From Brasenia schreberi (lineage: Eukaryota > Streptophyta > Magnoliopsida > Nymphaeales > Cabombaceae), in NCBI GenBank assembly GCA_036023115.1, contig JAYKKT010000073.1:10459001-10523000 (forward strand): DNA of 64,000 bases. The letters are read 5' to 3'. This document shows positions 34,851 to 47,460 of the stretch, in pieces (the first letter of the stretch is position 1; each line of letters opens with the position of its first letter). Made by a program: the position numbers and the translations under genes. The notes under the pieces are model-generated. The model was not told the origin of the DNA and did not search any database. It saw nothing but the letters and a program-made list of their open reading frames with translations.

Positions 34851-37020
34851 ACTATTCACTATCTTTTATGAGCTAAGCTAACAGACTTGAGAGAGGTTTT
34901 TCTCAATAACCACACAAAATGGCCTGTAAGATCTTTCTTCATGGAATAAAAGGGCTCCTCATTGTTCTTCGTCTACCTTAGACACCTATAGATAATAAAC
35001 CTTAGGGGAATGGTGTACCTAAAAGTTCAAGAATGGCTTTTAATGAACTTTCGCGAGCCAAACCAAGCTCATACGGTGAATGAACCAAACACAAACGCGC
35101 CAATGACGATCTGAACTACGAATAGCTTGGTTTATTTACCTGCTGCACTTTGGCAGCAGCCTAAAATTGACCCAAAATGAACTTTAAACGAGATGTACCA
35201 AGCACATGTTTTTTCAGTCTCAAGGCATCATATATTTTCTAACAAGCACCATAACCAATATTTTGGCAATTAATAGCTAAGTTTTTAACCTTTTAATATT
35301 GCTCCATTAGGTACATTCAATGCTCTACTGAATATGCAATTTACTTCATGTATAAAATATGTTGCATGGAGACGTGATACGGAATGGCACATCTCCGAAG
35401 CTTAAGAAATGGGAAACAATAATCTATTTATCTATTTATATTTATATCTATATTGAGGTAGTCTTTCATGCATAATAATGCAATGCATAATCATTCAATT
35501 TATATGATTTCATTGCTTCAATCATTGATCACTGTCTTCCACCTCTTTCAACTACTTCTCTCCCTTTTAGAACCATCTTTCACCAGTCAAATTTATAGTC
35601 ACCACCACCCAGACCACTTAAAAAAAAGTGTACAACCACCTCTACAATATGTACTGTAATAGTTTTGAACGGTGAAAGGTAGTTTTAAAAAATGGATTAA
35701 TGATTAAAGCAATCAAATCACGTGAACGTAAATTGAGAAATTATATACCATCCATCATTATGCATATAAGACAAGCCCCTTTCTCTCTTTCTCTCTCTAT
35801 ATAAATAATCAATGAAACGACCTGATTTTCCCTAAATTTGGAGCTCATACTGGTATATCAGATTACTCAAATCGAGAATAAATAGTTAAAAACTTACTTG
35901 CAGGTGACCGTTTCAAGATCAAGAAAGAGCCATCTGGGGACTCATCAAATGGAATAGGAAGAAGAGATTGTTGTTACGAAATGATAGAATAATCAATATG
36001 AATGGGTAGTCTTGCTGACCTTTTAATCCAAAGTAAAGGAAGAATGAAGTGAGCAACGTGGGCTTGCTCAACAGAGAGGTCAAAAGCAGCGGGTAGAGAT
36101 GGCTGGTTTGGACCCTGGCCCCGTGGATATACTGGGACTTGAACTGCCCACAGAACAAGCAGGAACTGGAACTTGTGAAACCGAAACCAGAAACAAACTG
36201 GATTGAGAGACCCCGTGGCTTGGTTCCAATTTCACCTATTCAGGAACTGAACCAAAACTGAAATCAGAACCGACTATTTGAAACCGACTGCAATGTTTCA
36301 TGAAATTTTCAAATGAAACAGAAGATCTGGGCTAATCCTTCAACAGACCTTCATGCCTTGAGATTAAATGTACTAATTGAGCCACCGATGAATGAATTTG
36401 ATGTGCTTATGAATCTGAACCATCCAATTTTTGACAACTGACGGCCTTTCGCCTTTGGACGTTGAAATGAATGATCGTAAAAGGACCGTCATTTGATGTA
36501 CCCCATGGTGGAATTTCAACATGATAAAGGCTCCTTCGGTTCGGTTGTCCTTGACCCCGAATTGGAACCATAACAGGCCGGGAGTCCGATGGTTTCATCC
36601 TTAACCAATGCGGATCTAGAAATTGGTGTCCGATGGGGCGAATCAGCCCATGAAACTGTTTAAGGTGGGGCACTATGTGTTATAGGCATGAATTTAACTG
36701 CTAGCTATAGTTTTTCCAATTGACGCTTCAAATTTCAGGTGGGTTGGCTGCACACCTCACCTCTATGTGTATCCGCCACTGTCCTTAACGATGCATAGAG
36801 AAAGAAGTTGTATATGCCCTAGTTTGGTTTGTTTATGCCAGAGTTCATAAGTCATTTTAATATGAGAAGATGTTGAGTTTCAAGTCTATGTAACTAAATA
36901 ATTTCTCATAAGTCAAATGCCAGCTTTAACTGATAAGCGACACTTCACCGAACGAACTAGAATACAAGGCAAAGATCCTAAGTAAATCATACATACCCCC
37001 GCTCACTCTTGACATTATGG
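34851..37020. other. Intergenic stretch, no gene recognised
   Basis: Mostly AT-rich unique sequence. At 36100-36310 there is a GAACC-rich segment (GAAACCGAAACCAG, GGAACTGAACC) of the degenerate type. The open frames at 35468-35659, 35919-36158 and 36407-36673 carry no known motif. Confidence 0.4.
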
Positions 37021-37026
37021 AGATCT

Positions 37027-37074
37027 TCTCTCTCTCTCTCTCTCGCTCTCTCTCTCTCACACACACACACACAT

Positions 37075-37164
<90 letters not shown>
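37027..37164. repeat. Compound microsatellite (CT)n(AC)n(AT)n(AG)n
   Basis: Four dinucleotide arrays in a row. The CT arm on the left and the AG arm on the right are reverse complements on either side of an AC/AT centre, so a single strand could fold into a long hairpin. Confidence 0.95.
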
Positions 37165-37167
<3 letters not shown>

Positions 37168-37462
37168 AATATGATATGCACCCGTGTTCAACACGCTGAG
37201 AACCACAGGTGTTTCTCATAAAATTAAAACCTGTCACACAGATGTGATCTTTATGCTGAAAGCATTATGAACAATTTATACAGAATTTTGAGTGTGTGCC
37301 ATTTAAAAGTTAGTACTTTTTTCTAATAAAATCCGGTATAGGAAAAGAAAAACATACATAAGTAGTCGGTTCCAAGGTTTTGACATTCCCATGTATCCAT
37401 AAACTTTTTTTTTTTACAAGTTGGTGATAGCCGTAGCACACTTCAGCACACACAAATATATA

Positions 37463-37740
37463 TACTACAACAACTAAGCTTATTCTCGTATTAGATGGGA
37501 TACTAAGCCTATTCCCGTATTAGATGGGATTAACTACATAGATTCCTTGTTTCTACAAATATATATTTAGTCTTGGATGAGGATGCAACAAGAAATTTAG
37601 CCTACATGGAACAATATAAGGATTCTATGTTTTCACAAATATAGTTTTGTTTCCACAAATATAGCCTGAAATTTAGCCTACAACAACAAATATATATTTA
37701 GCCTACATGGATTCTTTGTTTCTACAAATTTATTTATTTA
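37463..37740 (-). mobile_element. RTE 3'-end scraps (minus strand)
   Basis: ACAACAACTAAGC-TATTC-CGTATTAGATGGGAT is the reverse complement of the RTE 3' end. It occurs twice in tandem (37468 and 37502), then TTAACTACATAGATTCC. Short pieces (CTACATGGATTCTTTGTTTC) recur near 37703. No coding sequence remains. Confidence 0.6.
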
Positions 37741-38329
37741 TAGTTTTTGTGTGTGTTGCCAAGAAGATGAGGATGCGCAGGAAGATGTTCAGTCTTGGAT
37801 ATGATTAAATTTTGTGTAAAGAAGCCAATGCTTCCATGAACGTTTCCTTTAAACTTTCGCACTTCTTCCTAACAATATCCCTCTAATTTAAAGATGGGAG
37901 ATTGCAATCGTGGCTGCATGCTATCTTTAGAAATAGATCTTACCAAGCAACCAGTTACATAGTTCAAGCTCTCAATCTGCTTGTAGCAATACGTTGATTA
38001 ATCAATTGTGCTGATAACTAAGAACAGAAATAGTAGCAGATACAAACAGATTGATCAAAACCATGCGGAGTTGCTCGGTCGATTGCTCGTTCAGAGATAA
38101 CCCCATCATATCATAAGAAATTAACTTTTTCCTGAGAAATCGAGCAGGATAAGAGCTTGTGGGGAACAAAAAACTCCGTCTCTCAAACCAATATATGCGT
38201 CATACATTCGTCATTAGAATCCTTCAACATGAATAATGATACCTTATATACACTGGAAAAGAAGATGCAGATGAAATTAAACGTTTTCTCGACCCAAAAA
38301 CAGTAAGTAATACAAACACCAACTTACAT
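37741..38329. other. 3' flank of the F-box gene
   Basis: No further gene seen. On the minus strand this follows the F-box stop codon and should hold its 3' untranslated region and polyadenylation site, whose exact position I cannot fix. Confidence 0.4.
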
Positions 38330-39674
38330 TTACTGTGGGATCTTGCTCTCCTCGACCAAGATTTGGCTCGATTGTGGGATTTGGAGCAGCATTCTAACAC
38401 CTTCACTGGTGATTCTATGACACTGATTGATATCAACAATCTCCAGAAGTCTGCAGTTCTTCATTATGGAACAAATTGTCAAGTCCGTCAAACCCTTGCA
38501 ACCCCTGAGTCTTAATTCAACAAGATTTCCGCAAGAAGCAAGCATCGAGCCCATCTCCTTATCAAACAAGAATTCGTTGTATGAAAGATCCAATCTTCTC
38601 AATCTCCTCAAACTCTGTCCTAAAGATGTCAGCAAACCAGGTTCCCTCTCCACAACATCACAGTTCACCAAAACCAACTCCTCCAGATTCGAACCCAGGA
38701 CCTGTCCCAATCTTCTGAGGCTCGCTCCGGTGATCATAACGCAACTCTGGAGGCAGAGGCTTCGCAAATCGTGGCAATTGTCGGCGATCGCCATTAGACC
38801 TTCATTGTCGAGGTCAAGGGGGAGTCTCAAATCGATTTTTCTCAATGACCCACAATTCCTAATGACCTGAATCAGACCCTCTCTATTGCCACCATCATAC
38901 AAAACCAGCGAAACCAGAGACCTGCAATGTTCTGCGACTCGGAGAAGGAGGTTTCCGGTGATGCTCCGGCAAGCTATCAATTCGAGTTCGCGGATTCCGG
39001 ACAGCACGCGGAGTAAGGAAGGATTGGAAACGGAGCTACCGATCCCTTCACAGCTGCAGAGTTGCAGTTTCCTGATCGTGCTGCAGTTCCTCCACAACCA
39101 ATCGACACCCACATCTCCGTTCCGGATTCCGGTGAAGAAAATGTTCTCCAATCGAAGCTCAGTATTGCTAGAGAAATCAAACTCAGGAATCGAGGACAAC
39201 CCATATTCCGAACAGTCGAGAAAGTTCACGGAAAGGGTCCTCAGAGATCGGCAACCGGCCAACCACCGGAAATCAAGCAAGCGGAAAGCGTTGATCTTGA
39301 GGGAATTGAGAGATTTGCAGGAGGAGGCCAGGTGGATGAGAGAGGAAGAAGTGACGGGGCCGACGAGAAAGCGTAATTGGGTGAGGTTTGTGCAGAGAGA
39401 GGCGAGGGAGATGAGCGTCCGGTCCGGGAGAAGGTGGCCGGAGCCCGGCGAGTCGGAAGTGAGGGTGAGGGAGGTGAGGTTGGGGTAGTGAGTGACGAGG
39501 GAGGAGAAAGAAAGGCTGCAGGCGGCCGGAGGGAGACGGAGAGAGAGAGCCGTCCTAGACAAACGGTATGCAGAAAGCCACCGTTTTGAGACAAGAGAGA
39601 CGGAGTTTCCATCAGCGGCGGACGGCACCCAACGGAGGATTTCCTCCAGGAGCTCGTCGCATAGAACTTCGTCC

Positions 39675-39676
<2 letters not shown>
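38330..39676 (-). CDS. F-box/LRR-repeat protein (FBL type), single exon
   Basis: F-box proteins are the substrate-recognition subunits of SCF (SKP1-Cullin-F-box) ubiquitin ligases; here the leucine-rich repeats would bind the target. The intact 448-codon frame opens with the F-box (residues ~1-45: CDELLEEILRWVP ... VSLVSKRWLSAYR). From ~60 to the C-terminus run repeated LRR units of the cysteine-containing type, e.g. LRSLCLQSCVMITGASLRRL, LEELVLVNCDVVE, LVELRLRGCKGLTDLTIC and LEIVDINQCHRITSEGVRML. No signal peptide or membrane segment is seen. The ATG at 39674-39676 is preferred because the F-box begins within five residues and a long GA tract lies directly before it. An uninterrupted frame of this length with a clear domain order suggests a working gene. 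The substrate and exact orthologue are not known to me. Confidence 0.92.

Positions 39677-39729
<53 letters not shown>
39677..39729 (-). promoter_or_regulatory. (GA)n tract in the F-box 5' untranslated region
   Basis: About 25 GA units on the gene's sense strand end directly at the start codon (GAGAGAAATGG). GA tracts in plant promoters and leaders are known binding sites for BPC (BASIC PENTACYSTEINE) proteins; a role here is inferred. Confidence 0.6.
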
Positions 39730-39732
<3 letters not shown>

Positions 39733-39810
39733 TGGTAGAGTCCAGAAATCGTCTTCCTCTCGAAAAAAAGTCTGTGTCTGCGCCCTGTTGGGTGTTGAGT
39801 CAAAACCCAC

Positions 39811-39820
39811 ATATATAGAG
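39811..39820 (-). promoter_or_regulatory. Possible TATA box of the F-box gene
   Basis: CTCTATATAT on the minus strand, about 135 bp upstream of the ATG; transcription would then start near 39780-39790. Based on sequence alone. Confidence 0.4.
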
Positions 39821-39829
39821 AGACATCTC

Positions 39830-41094
39830 TGTCTTAAACTCTTTCTCTCTACGTATCCTTATCTACATCTACCTACCTCCGTTTATATATATATAGACCT
39901 TACTCTAAACCTATATATATATGTGTGTGTTTTGATTTGTCGATGTAGAAGACACATTTCAGGATTCAGAATAATCTGACATATAAATACTGAGCTCAAT
40001 GAGTTAGAAGACGAGCTGCTCATATTGGTAAAAGTTAGATCTCTTAACACAAGCTTCTGGAATCTAGATGTTACTCTGTATACAACACCATTGTATTTTG
40101 CAAAATATATTACACAGATCTCTCTCTCTCTCTCACGGAGAGTACATGGTTTCTCTAAGTGTCACACCTCCACAGTTTTCTAGGCGAGAAAGTTCAAGGA
40201 GAAAGAGAGAACTTCTCAAGAGTCGTGGGAAAAATAGAACTTGGCTTGATCTTTTCAAGCTCCAGCTTGCTCGTACACTTACAGAAACCATGCACTCCAG
40301 CTACTTTAAAAGCTTTATGTATTTTAGTTTGGTACATATTAAACTTAGAGGTTAGAACTTCCCAAGTTCGAGCCAATTCAAGAGCTCAGTCGAGCTTGAT
40401 CGAATCACTTTTGGTTTTGCCTAGCTCGAGCTGTTTGAACACAACTCCAGCTTGAGGTCGAGCTTGAAGGTTGAAGCATGTATTAGCTCGATCCAAGTAT
40501 TTTGTTAGTAAGTTGAGTCGACTGGAGGTTGCTTTTAGCCGAGCTTGACAACACCCATAGAAAGTTATGAGGAGAAAGTTTTGGTGGGTGAAGCCGATTG
40601 TTATATAAATATTAATAATAAATAACAAGTATATATAGTGGATATGATCTGGTTTTTTTATTTGAGTAATTAGATCATGTCCATCATTGACGGTGTCCGC
40701 TCGATCATTATTTTTCGAGAACATCAGTGTAGTAAATTTTTTAAAAAAACTTTAAATTCTTTTAAATTATATTTATATTCTTTTAAATTATATTTATATT
40801 ATTAAAACATGAAAGTGGGTAGGATCCGGTTTTCCTATCTATATATATATACATGTATAAAAGATATTGAAATTTTGATTGTTTAATTACAGAAGTTAGG
40901 TTTATGATTTGAGATTTTAATTAAAACGTTCTGAATTTAAAAACCTTTTGGAGAAAAGAAAGATCCAAACCTGTACCCACCCGTCAGTTATGGATCACCA
41001 TAATGAAGTTGCCGAGGGCTGTGTATTATATATACCTGTCCCCGCCCACAGGATCTCAGACCATCTTAACCAAGCCTAACCAGTAGCTGACCGC

Positions 41095-41135
<41 letters not shown>

Positions 41136-41740
41136 AATTCACACATACAGAACACAGAACATTTGGACCTTTCTTACTTGTCCTGCCGTTGTGAATTACG
41201 CTGTCTTCACTTGTTCTTAACCGTCCAAAGCTGGGAAAGGTCCGACTGTTAGCTGTATCAGCTCTTCCTCTTTCCCAACTACAAGGAAGGCTGTACTTTC
41301 TCACCCAAGTAATTAAGGTTGGTAATCTCCCATTGCCCCACTGGCGGCGGAGGATCTGTTCTGTTCGGTAGCGGGGCTGGGCGGGGTCGGGTTTTAAAAG
41401 GTTTGATACAGTGCGGGTGAAGGGTTTGAATCCGGGTTTGGGTCATAAGATATCTATTGCAAGGTAGGTGCAGGTGCGCCGCTGCAAACCCACCCCCATT
41501 TCCATGCCTTCCCAAAAATAGAGAAATTCCATAATGAGGGCATCTCATCAGTGGGTTGGTGCATGGTCTTCTTCTCGGTTTGGCCTTCTCATAAAGCAAA
41601 CAATTTCATCTTTTTTTAGCTTAATGATCTTGCTTTACTTTAATATTCTTCTTAACCTTTGGGTTAGACTCGCCATTGTGCAGACGATTAAAAATATTCA
41701 CGATGCAGGTGGATTTCAGGATAAGCAGCAGAAATTATAA
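39830..41740. other. Intergenic stretch with simple and degenerate repeats
   Basis: At 40340-40560 there are many variants of GAGCTCGAGCTTGA, a degenerate repeat type common in plants. A CT run then CA run lies at 41094-41136. AT-rich text fills 40580-40950. No gene is recognised; frames such as 40386-40724 and 41279-41599 lack motifs. Confidence 0.45.
41094..41136. repeat. (CT)n(CA)n microsatellite
   Basis: CT run followed directly by a CA run. Confidence 0.95.
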
Positions 41741-41764
41741 AAAAACATTTAATGTTGGCCAACT

Positions 41765-42058
41765 TGTGTATGTTATGTTTTGCCTTTGTATTATATACAA
41801 CGATAGACATGGCCAGTTCCTAACCGGCCCGGCGGCTCCAACCAAATTAATATCGGCCGAATTGTGTGTTATGTTTTGCCTTTGCATTATAGCCTACGAT
41901 GGGCATGGCCAATTCCAAACTGGCCCGGCGGTTCCACCCAAATTAATGTTGGTTGGATTGTGTACGTTATGTTTTACCTTTGTATTATAGCCTACAATAG
42001 ACATGGCCAGTTCTTAACTGGCCCATCGGTTCCAACCAAAACCGGACTAGACTAGGAA
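41765..42058 (+). repeat. Three-unit tandem repeat, 96-98 bp period
   Basis: Each unit reads TTATGTTTTGCCTTTG-ATTATA, then ACGAT-G-CATGGCCA-TTCC, then CTGGCCCGGCGGTTCCA-CCAAATTAAT and TTGG-(C/T)G-ATTGTGT. The anchor word falls at 41771, 41867 and 41965. The third unit grades into the degenerate AACCGG text to 42265. Confidence 0.85.
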
Positions 42059-43569
42059 CCGGCTAGATTCAGAACCGGTGAATGGGTTTGGAACTGGAAC
42101 TCACCTGGTCCGATTGTGATTTCACCTTTTCCACAACTAGAACATCCAGTTTCGGTATTTTCTAAATTAAAATTTTTTTTTTTATAAAATTACCAGGTCC
42201 TGACAGTTTCGGATCCAACCCAGAATTGACCGTTCCGGTTTACCCAGAACCGGACATGCCTACCCTATGACTATATATCATGTGTCCTCGATAATATCCT
42301 ACGGCCATACTATGTTCTAAAGTTTTGAACGCCTAATTAGTTCTTTTAAGCGTGGGCAAACAGCCCATCTTATGCCTTGGGCCCCGGATCAAGGGCCACG
42401 CTTAGGGTAGCTTATTTATCGTAGCCTTGAGACTCAACGATGTCTACCTCTCTTCAATGTAGATTCATTACTTAAGGGGGTGTTTGATTACGAGGTTTGA
42501 GTCTAAAAAACTGAATCTCGTAAGCCTAAACCTTATAATTAATACAGGCCTCAGCATGCATACTTGTTTGCGAGACCCACCCTTGGACTAAGCCATTGGA
42601 ACTGGGTCTATGGTGACGGTTTTGCAAGCTAGGCATCGTAATCAAATACCTAAACCCAATGATCGATACCACATTGGCCCAAAGCAGGTCCGAATCAAGC
42701 ATGAACTATGGTGTGCTGCCCCGTTTTGCGTGGTGGAACTTTTCATGCGGAATCGTTACTTCAAGTACCAGTTGCATGACTGATGCAAACGAAGAACTTG
42801 AAGTACCAAAAGGTCTGTCTTGAATTTTCTCATAAATTGGAAAAAAGAAGGTTCCACCCTTCTCTTCCTGCGCTCATTTACCTCTTAGGTGAGTTTCAAT
42901 ATCCGTACCTTTAATATCGTTGATTTCAGTTTCGGGTCGGTTCCTCAAAATTAGGAACCGTAACTGAATCGAGGAGTCTCCCGATCCGGTTACGATTCCG
43001 GGCCTGATTCCGAGTGAACCGTCTGGTCGATTCTGAATGGGCCATGTTTAATAGGGATGAATAGTCTACATTGACTATATGAGGGATGCTGATTTTGGAC
43101 ACCGTATATGAAATCCGGACACAAGGAGGACTAAGAAAAAAAGTGCTTCAACTCCATTCAAAGTGACACGAAAACCATCGGGTGTGATTCGGGTTGACCT
43201 GTTTTGTCTTGAACGCAAAATGATACAACGTGTATATAACACTAACTTCTTGGTAATCTCAGACCTGACACAAGAACCAGGCACAAGCATAACCAGAAAA
43301 GTGTCTTCATATCCACCAAGTGACACAAAGAAAGAAAAGGGTCTTCTTCGGGTTGACCTATTTTTGCCATTAATACAAAATGAAAAAGCATGAATGCCTA
43401 AGCACCAAATCTCTTCTAGAGTACAGTAAATTGTGTATATTTATTGAAAACATTGTGCATAAACAAGGTATGGGTCAGCCGGGCCAAACCAGCCACAACC
43501 AAGCCCAGAAGGTTTATCTACCCAGTATGGCTAGCCCAGAGCGAAAAACTTTTTCAAACTTATCTATCA
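42059..43569. other. Non-genic stretch with degenerate AACCGG-type segments
   Basis: 42059-42265 is rich in GAACCGG and ends AGAACCGGACATGCC, which is imperfectly inverted relative to AGACATGGCCAGTTCC at 41808, so 41803-42265 may be one small inverted-repeat element. A second segment of the type lies at 42900-43050. No gene recognised in 43050-43569. Confidence 0.4.
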
Positions 43570-46500
43570 TAATTTTACAAATTATGAGCATTGTGTTGGA
43601 GTGTTCCCTCTTAGTGACGTACTACAAAGCCTAAATGCAATGAAAAGTAATCAAGAACCTCTACATCTCTCGAATGTAGTGAATCAATTACAGAGAGCGT
43701 TCCCACATCGTGGACGGGTGTGGTTAAAGAAATTAGTCCTACTACATTCTCATCTGAATGTACTGAAGAAGTTACATCAAGGGTCTCTCAATTTTAAGCA
43801 TGGATAAATGCGGGTAAGGAAGTTAGTCCTAGATAATAAGATTCGTATTGATACTTGAAATATCAGAACATTGATCTGCAAGTTAATGAAGGTAGTAAAT
43901 ATTATGATTCAGAGAAAAGTTCACATTATAAGTTTAAAAAGACAAAGTGTGTTAGAGAAAAAGCAAAGGAGATTGAGAATACATGTTTTAAATTATGGTA
44001 CTAAGAAAAAAAAAACTCGAAATGGAGTTGGTATTATTATAAATAAAGATTTAAAGGATAGTAGATATACAAGGATACGATGACCAAATTATAATAGTAA
44101 AATTAGTGTTATCATTAGAGGCTTTGAATATAATTTGTACTTATACACCCTAAGTAAGATTAATAGATAGTATAAAGAAGGCTTTTTGGGAGGAGTCAAA
44201 TAAGGTAATTCAAATAATTCTACAAAGGAAGATGATTTGTTTGCGAGGAGACTTAAATAAAAATGTTGGTAAAGATGTATTAGGATATTAAGATATTCAT
44301 AAAAAATATAGTTTTGGAGATATAAATGAAGAGGATAGAGAGATTTTAAAATTTAATATGACTTTTAATCTCTTTATAGCCAATATAATTTTCAAAAAAT
44401 GAGATGAACATTTAATTATTTGTAAGAGTAGATTGTCACAAACATATATTGATTATTTTGTTTATAGGAAAAAATATAGATCGTGTTGTAAAAATTGTAA
44501 GGTAATTTTAGGAGAAAGTTTAACTACTCAACATCGACTTTTAGTAATGGATTTGTAGGTAAAAAAGTTGACAAAGAAGAATAAAGTGTATAGAGCTATT
44601 CAGACTAGATGGTGGAACCACAAATATGAGAAAGAGAATATATTTAAACAAAACGTTCTTCAAGGAGATGCCTGGAACTATGCAGCTACACCTTCTCATG
44701 TGTGGAATAATTATGACTATACATATTGGAGAAGTAGCAAAAGATATGTTAGGCGAATCTAAGGGAGGTGCACCGATGCAAAAAGAAGCTTGGTGGTCGA
44801 GTGTAGTGGTACAAGAAAAAATCAAGACAAAGAAGGCATATTGTAAATTGTATTATGCCAAGAAAACTAGTGAAACTTAAGAGGCTTATTAAAAAGCAAA
44901 GAAAGATGCAAAAATGACCATTAGTAGAGCAAAAAGCAAAATTTGATAGGATTTAAACAAATAGCTTAACTCAAAAGAAAGTAAAAGAAATATTTTTAGG
45001 GTACCTAAAGCTAGAGATAAAAAAACTAAGGATCTTACTTTTGTTAGATGCATTAAAGATAAGGACGAGAAGAAGAGGTGAATGATAATATAAAAAGTAG
45101 ATGAAAAAATTTATTTTTATAACCTTTTTAATGAAAATACAGATGTTAGTATTAGCTTAGAAGTGTTAGTCAAATTAAAAAAGTATATAAACTACAATTT
45201 ATATCGATGTATTCAAAAGAATGAAGTCAAAGAGGTTATGAAAGTTGGTAAATCTATAGGACGAGACAATATTCCTATAGTAGTATTGAGAAAGAATTAT
45301 CAAACGTAGATTAAGACAAGTATCGAGTACAACAGAGAACCAATTCAGATTCATGCCTGACAGATCTACTATTGAAGTGATTTACCTATTGAGACGTCTT
45401 AGGGAATATTTTAGATTAAGACAAGAAGATCTACTATTGAAGTGATTTACCTATTGAACTTTTACGATAGGGTGCCAAGAGATGTTCTTTGGAGAACTTT
45501 TGAAAAGAAAGGTATCTCATTTATGTACATAAATCTTATAAGAGACATGTATGATAGTGTAAAACATGTGTGAGAACTCATGAAAGAATGGCAAACTCCT
45601 TTGAAGTTAATATTGTTTATAGGAAAAAATATAGATCGTGTTGTAAAAATTGTAAGGTAATTTTAGGAGAAAGTTTAACTACTCAACATCGACTTTTAGT
45701 AATGGATTTGTAGGTAAAAAAGTTGACAAAGAAGAATAAAGTGTATAGAGCTATTCAGACTAGATGGTGGAACCACAAATATGAGAAAGAGAATATATTT
45801 AAACAAAACGTTCTTCAAGGAGATGCCTGGAACTATGCAGCTACACCTTCTCATGTGTGGAATAATTATGACTATACATATTGGAGAAGTAGCAAAAGAT
45901 ATGTTAGGCGAATCTAAGGGAGGTGCACCGATGCAAAAAGAAGCTTGGTGGTCGAGTGTAGTGGTACAAGAAAAAATCAAGACAAAGAAGGCATATTGTA
46001 AATTGTATTATGCCAAGAAAACTAGTGAAACTTAAGAGGCTTATTAAAAAGCAAAGAAAGATGCAAAAATGACCATTAGTAGAGCAAAAAGCAAAATTTG
46101 ATAGGATTTAAACAAATAGCTTAACTCAAAAGAAAGTAAAAGAAATATTTTTAGGGTACCTAAAGCTAGAGATAAAAAAACTAAGGATCTTACTTTTGTT
46201 AGATGCATTAAAGATAAGGACGAGAAGAAGAGGTGAATGATAATATAAAAAGTAGATGAAAAAATTTATTTTTATAACCTTTTTAATGAAAATACAGATG
46301 TTAGTATTAGCTTAGAAGTGTTAGTCAAATTAAAAAAGTATATAAACTACAATTTATATCGATGTATTCAAAAGAATGAAGTCAAAGAGGTTATGAAAGT
46401 TGGTAAATCTATAGGACGAGACAATATTCCTATAGTAGTATTGAGAAAGAATTATCAAACGTAGATTAAGACAAGTATCGAGTACAACAGAGAACCAATT

Positions 46501-47460
46501 CAGATTCATGCCCGACAGATCTACTATTGAAGTGATTTACCTATTGAGACGTCTTAGGGAATATTTTAGATTAAGACAAGAAGATCTACTATTGAAGTGA
46601 TTTACCTATTGAACTTTTACGATAGGGTGCCAAGAGATGTTCTTTGGAGAACTTTTGAAAAGAAAGGTATCTCATTTATGTACATAAATCTTATAAGAGA
46701 CATGTATGATAGTGTAAAACATGTGTGAGAACTCATGAAAGAATGGCAAACTCCTTTGAAGTTAATATTAGGTTACATCAGGGATCAACTTTAAGTCTAT
46801 ATTTATTTATATTGGTCATTGATGAGTTAACAAAATATATTCAAGATGAAGTATCTTGGTTTATGTTATTTGCAAATGGCACTGTGTTCGTAGATGAGTA
46901 AGAAAAAAGTTAATAGAAAATTGGAACTATGGAGAGAAATGTTAGAAAGTAAAGGCTTCCAACTTAGTAGAAGAAAGACAAAATATATAGAATATAAGTT
47001 TGACCATTTAGGTACTTCAGAGGACATAGGAATTAAGATTTACACAATTTTCATCCCTCATAAGGAAATTTTAAATACTTCAATTTTTTAAAGTAATGTA
47101 AAAATTGATGGAGATGTTACGCATAGAATTAATGTTAGTTGGTTAAAATGGAGAAGGGCATCAAGTATTCTATATGATAATAAGATATCATTGAAGTTGA
47201 AAGGTAAATATTATAGAGCAACAATTAGACCTGTTATGTTTTATGGTTCTAAGTGTTGGCGAGTTAATCATCAACATGTATAAAAGATGTTTACAATACA
47301 AATGAAGATGTTGAGATAAATGAGCGGTCATACAAGGAAAGACCGTATACATAATGAGGTTATTAGAAACAAATTGCAAGTAGCACCGATAGAAGATAAA
47401 ATAAGGAAAAATAGTTTAAGATGGTTTGGACATATAGAAAGATGACCCAAGGATGCTCCT
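43570..47460 (+). mobile_element. RTE LINE, decayed, left part (with internal duplication)
   Basis: Follows the reference RTE from its leader (AATTATGAGCATTG, GTAGTGAATCAATTACAGAGAG) through endonuclease, linker and reverse transcriptase (GGTTACATCAGGGATCAACTTTAAG near 46770) to the C-terminal CATATAGAAAGA, where the solo LTR at 47461 interrupts it. Stops, indels and a deletion near 45285 (joining the PDNIP-like and IIxRRLRQ-like regions) make it non-coding. It contains the 1155-bp tandem duplication described separately and resumes at 49826. Confidence 0.88.
44460..46769 (+). repeat. 1155-bp tandem duplication inside the RTE
   Basis: Unit 1 is 44460-45614 and unit 2 is 45615-46769. I found one clear difference (ATGCCTGACAG near 45354 against ATGCCCGACAG near 46509). 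The junction joins TTAATATT to GTTTATAGG, whereas the parent order at the two break sites is TTATTTTGTTTATAGG and TTAATATTAGG, with only a few bases in common. Inside each unit a 31-bp direct repeat (AGATCTACTATTGAAGTGAT onward) recurs at a 65-bp offset (45362 and 45427). Confidence 0.93.

Noticed and set aside
38886..39488. 200-codon plus-strand open frame
   Set aside because: Antisense shadow of the intact F-box/LRR gene.
39241..39810. 189-codon minus-strand frame overlapping the F-box start
   Set aside because: Alternative frame running through the GA tract (E-R repeats) and the F-box coding sequence; it has no domain and the F-box frame is far better supported.
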